A DNA stretch of 64,000 nt from Botrytis cinerea B05.10 (taxonomy: Eukaryota; Ascomycota; Leotiomycetes; Helotiales; Sclerotiniaceae), in NCBI RefSeq assembly GCF_000143535.2, contig NC_037324.1, positions 1,674,001 to 1,738,000 of the forward strand. The letters run 5' to 3'. The notes under the pieces are model-generated. The model did not search any database. It was not told where the DNA came from and worked only from the letters and a program-made list of their open reading frames with translations. Positions 61,963 to 64,000 of this stretch are shown piece after piece. How positions within the stretch are numbered: the first letter of the stretch is position 1; each line of letters starts with the position of its first letter. A program made the position numbers and the translations under genes.

Positions 61963-62107
61963 TTTTAATTTTATTTCTTTTATCTTTATAAAAGCCAACC
62001 CTCAAACCCTCAATCCTCATTACAATTAAGATTTAATTATAAACAACAATAATCTATTTATATAATTTATTAATTAAAAGTACTAAGATTTTAATTTAAT
62101 AATTTTA

Positions 62108-62263
62108 TCAACTAAAATAATTTTATTTTAATATCGATATATTATTTATAATAATTAAAAGAGATTTTATAAATCTGTAAATATAAAAATGACTTATTAT
62201 AGAGACATAATATAGTTATATAATGAATAGAGTACATTTCTATTTGGTGTGCTTTTACGAATC

Positions 62264-62270
<7 letters not shown>
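62108..62270 (+). repeat. Direct repeat copy B1 (heavily mutated)
   Basis: About 160 bases aligning with 62777-62940. Compared with copy B2, C is repeatedly replaced by T and G by A (for example TATTATTTATAATAA for CATTACTTATAACCA). The copy runs into the AAT microsatellite. Confidence 0.85.

Positions 62271-62350
<80 letters not shown>
62264..62350. repeat. (AAT)n microsatellite
   Basis: About 28 AAT units interrupted once by ATG (AATGAT), directly after repeat copy B1. Confidence 0.97.
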
Positions 62351-62776
62351 TATAAAAACAATAGTTTACATACTTTACTAATCTCTTACTTCTAGCTTAT
62401 ATAAAGATATTAGAGATACAATTAAACTTTAAACCCTTAAAATCTTATAATTCTCTTTCTCTTTCTTATTCTTTTCCTAATTCTCTTTCTAATCCTTTTT
62501 CTTATTCTCTTCTCTTATTCTTTTTTTAATTCTCACTTATATAACCTAACAACTTACCAATCAAGAATATTAAAATTTCGATCTAATAATTGATTAGATT
62601 TATAATAAAATATCTATATTAACATATAACTTTACAATTAGAATTTAACAAGTAATAAAAATAATATATTTAAAAAACATATAACAAACTCTAATAGAAT
62701 ATATCTTCAATAATTAATTTATATACCTTCAAAGGATTATATACTGAGTTGAAATTCTATAATTATTTAGCTTTCT

Positions 62777-62940
62777 CATCGACTGGAACAACCCTACCCT
62801 AACATCGATACATTACTTATAACCAATCAAAAAAGGTTTTATAAATCTGCAAAATTGAAAATGACCTGCTATATAGATATATATGATTATATAATATATG
62901 GAGTACATTTCCACTTCGTTTGCTTCTATGAATCCATAAT
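62777..62940 (+). repeat. Direct repeat copy B2 (less mutated)
   Basis: Partner of copy B1, about 670 nt downstream. It retains C-rich words such as GGAACAACCCTACCCTAACA that are T-rich in copy B1, and GGAGTACATTTCCACTTCG where B1 has AGAGTACATTTCTATTTGG. Confidence 0.85.
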
Positions 62941-64000
62941 AAACTCTAAATTATTAAATTTTTAATAATTTCAATTAATTGATTCGATTGTTATTGAATA
63001 ATATAAGACTGAAAATATAAATTGCAATAAAAGTAGTGCATTTAATGATATAATACACTCAGTGTTAAACAACGTTATATCTATCTATATCTTATAACAG
63101 AAAATTCAAAGTTAGCAGGTTCCTTATAACGAAATGCAAGAAAAGAAATCAAGATAGGTAATATTAAAATTTAGAAATTTCTTGATTTCTAATAACTCTA
63201 CGAACAAATTTCAAAACTTTGGATTAATAGTTAATTAAATCCAGATAATAACAAGTCATAAAATATACCTCATTGCAAAAAAAAAAAAGTGATCCAATTT
63301 TTGAAGGAAATCTAAAATCTTTAAGTATCTCTTAAGTTCGAATTCAAATAAAAGAGCAATTGATTTCTTTTGAATGTTTAGAATTCTAAAAGTTACACTA
63401 TATAATCACAAGCTTTTTCTCGGCCCTTTATGACTAGAGATAATAATAAGCTTACTAAAACTATCTATAACCATCTCTGATATTCCTCGAAATTTATATT
63501 CATATTTATATTATAAAATTTTATAAAACGTTCAAATAATTGAAAAGTTTCAATTATTCTGTGATTTAAATTTGAAATTTAAAGCTGCTCAGAGATTTTA
63601 GAGTTTTTGATAAGATAGTTCACATAATTATTCAAATGAAACAATCTATATCTAGATATAAATCTAAATATCAACTTCAATGTAAATCTATCTTATTCGC
63701 TTACATTGTGCTAAAAATTAGGGTAAGAGTGTTAAAGATACTATTAATTTCCAAAACCACAATATCTACTTGAAGTTATCTGAAGATCAGAATCAAAATT
63801 AGAAATTTAAAAAAAAACCATTATAAAAACCATATATCTCACTTGTGTATTCGGTTTACATTCGAATAGAGCATTAAAGATGCTTTTGAATCTAAAGATG
63901 ATTTCCTTTTATTAAATCTCAAAGTTATATAGAGATCTTGAACCTGAATTAGAATCTAAATTTATATAGTACAACAAGGCTTCTCTTTCAATTTTGTTTT

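Larger units (their letters stand above)
56260..64000. other. AT-rich, non-coding island with RIP-like character
   Basis: From about 56.26 kb base composition changes sharply to very high A+T, and no reading frame of 60 codons or more survives. The sequence is dominated by TA-rich words. Several segments are repeated within the island with substitutions mainly of the C-to-T or G-to-A kind. By established knowledge this is the expected outcome of repeat-induced point mutation on transposons in Pezizomycotina. Short CTACCTAGG words recur (about 57350, 58300 and, as CCTAGGTA, 59670). It could be subtelomeric, pericentromeric or an internal AT isochore; nothing in the window decides this. Confidence 0.85.

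Noticed and set aside
1..64000. tRNA genes, CRISPR arrays or a biosynthetic gene cluster
   Set aside because: No GTTCGAxTC-type T-loop context with a foldable cloverleaf was found by eye, no spaced identical repeats, and no polyketide, peptide or terpene synthase. A tRNAscan run would be decisive for tRNAs.

Overview
This window is nuclear DNA of a filamentous ascomycete. Genes are split by short GT-AG introns (about 50-80 nt), and the gene set is typical of Pezizomycotina: an SCH9 kinase, a HAUS6 augmin subunit, a GH72 cell-wall glucanosyltransferase, a GH28 pectinase, a tyrosinase, a Zn2Cys6 regulator and an Argonaute. The overall style (introns, pectinase, AT-rich islands) resembles Leotiomycetes such as Botrytis/Sclerotinia, but I cannot prove the species from the sequence.

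Layout. 0.6-6 kb: a divergent pair, the AGC kinase SCH9 (minus) and the SAGA adaptor ADA2 (plus), separated by a 1.5-kb microsatellite-rich spacer. 6-12 kb: a long gene-poor stretch, purine-skewed on the + strand, with simple repeats and about four decayed tandem units of 0.4-0.5 kb. 12-14.4 kb: a Zn2Cys6 transcription factor (minus). 14.4-18.4 kb: 4 kb without a recognisable gene. 18.4-22.1 kb: a divergent pair, mitochondrial ribosomal protein bS21m and an RBM25-like RRM/PWI splicing factor. 22.8-29.1 kb: a GH28 enzyme and a 1,221-residue DUF4470/MYND-like protein. 29.2-35 kb: a poly-Ser membrane protein, an Argonaute with a cysteine-rich N-terminus and an apparent frame break, and a small divergent unknown gene. 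35-42 kb: HAUS6 and a GH72 enzyme. 42.8-52.6 kb: tyrosinase, a bifunctional HPPK-DHPS folate enzyme, a nitronate monooxygenase and a Frag1/DRAM/Sfk1 membrane protein. 52.6-56.2 kb is gene-free. From about 56.26 kb to the end the DNA is extremely AT-rich, without coding capacity, and carries decayed repeat copies that differ largely by C-to-T and G-to-A changes, as expected of RIP.

The genes do not form one pathway or a cluster. Most are housekeeping (TOR-linked kinase, SAGA, splicing, mitoribosome, augmin, folate) mixed with cell-wall, pectin and phenol-oxidation enzymes. Two entries bear on genome defence: the Argonaute, with a complete predicted slicer tetrad but a frame break upstream of it, and the RIP-like island at the right end. 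Exon coordinates are my own splice reconstructions; for each complete gene model the exon lengths sum to a multiple of three unless stated. No tRNA, rRNA, CRISPR array or intact transposon was recognised.
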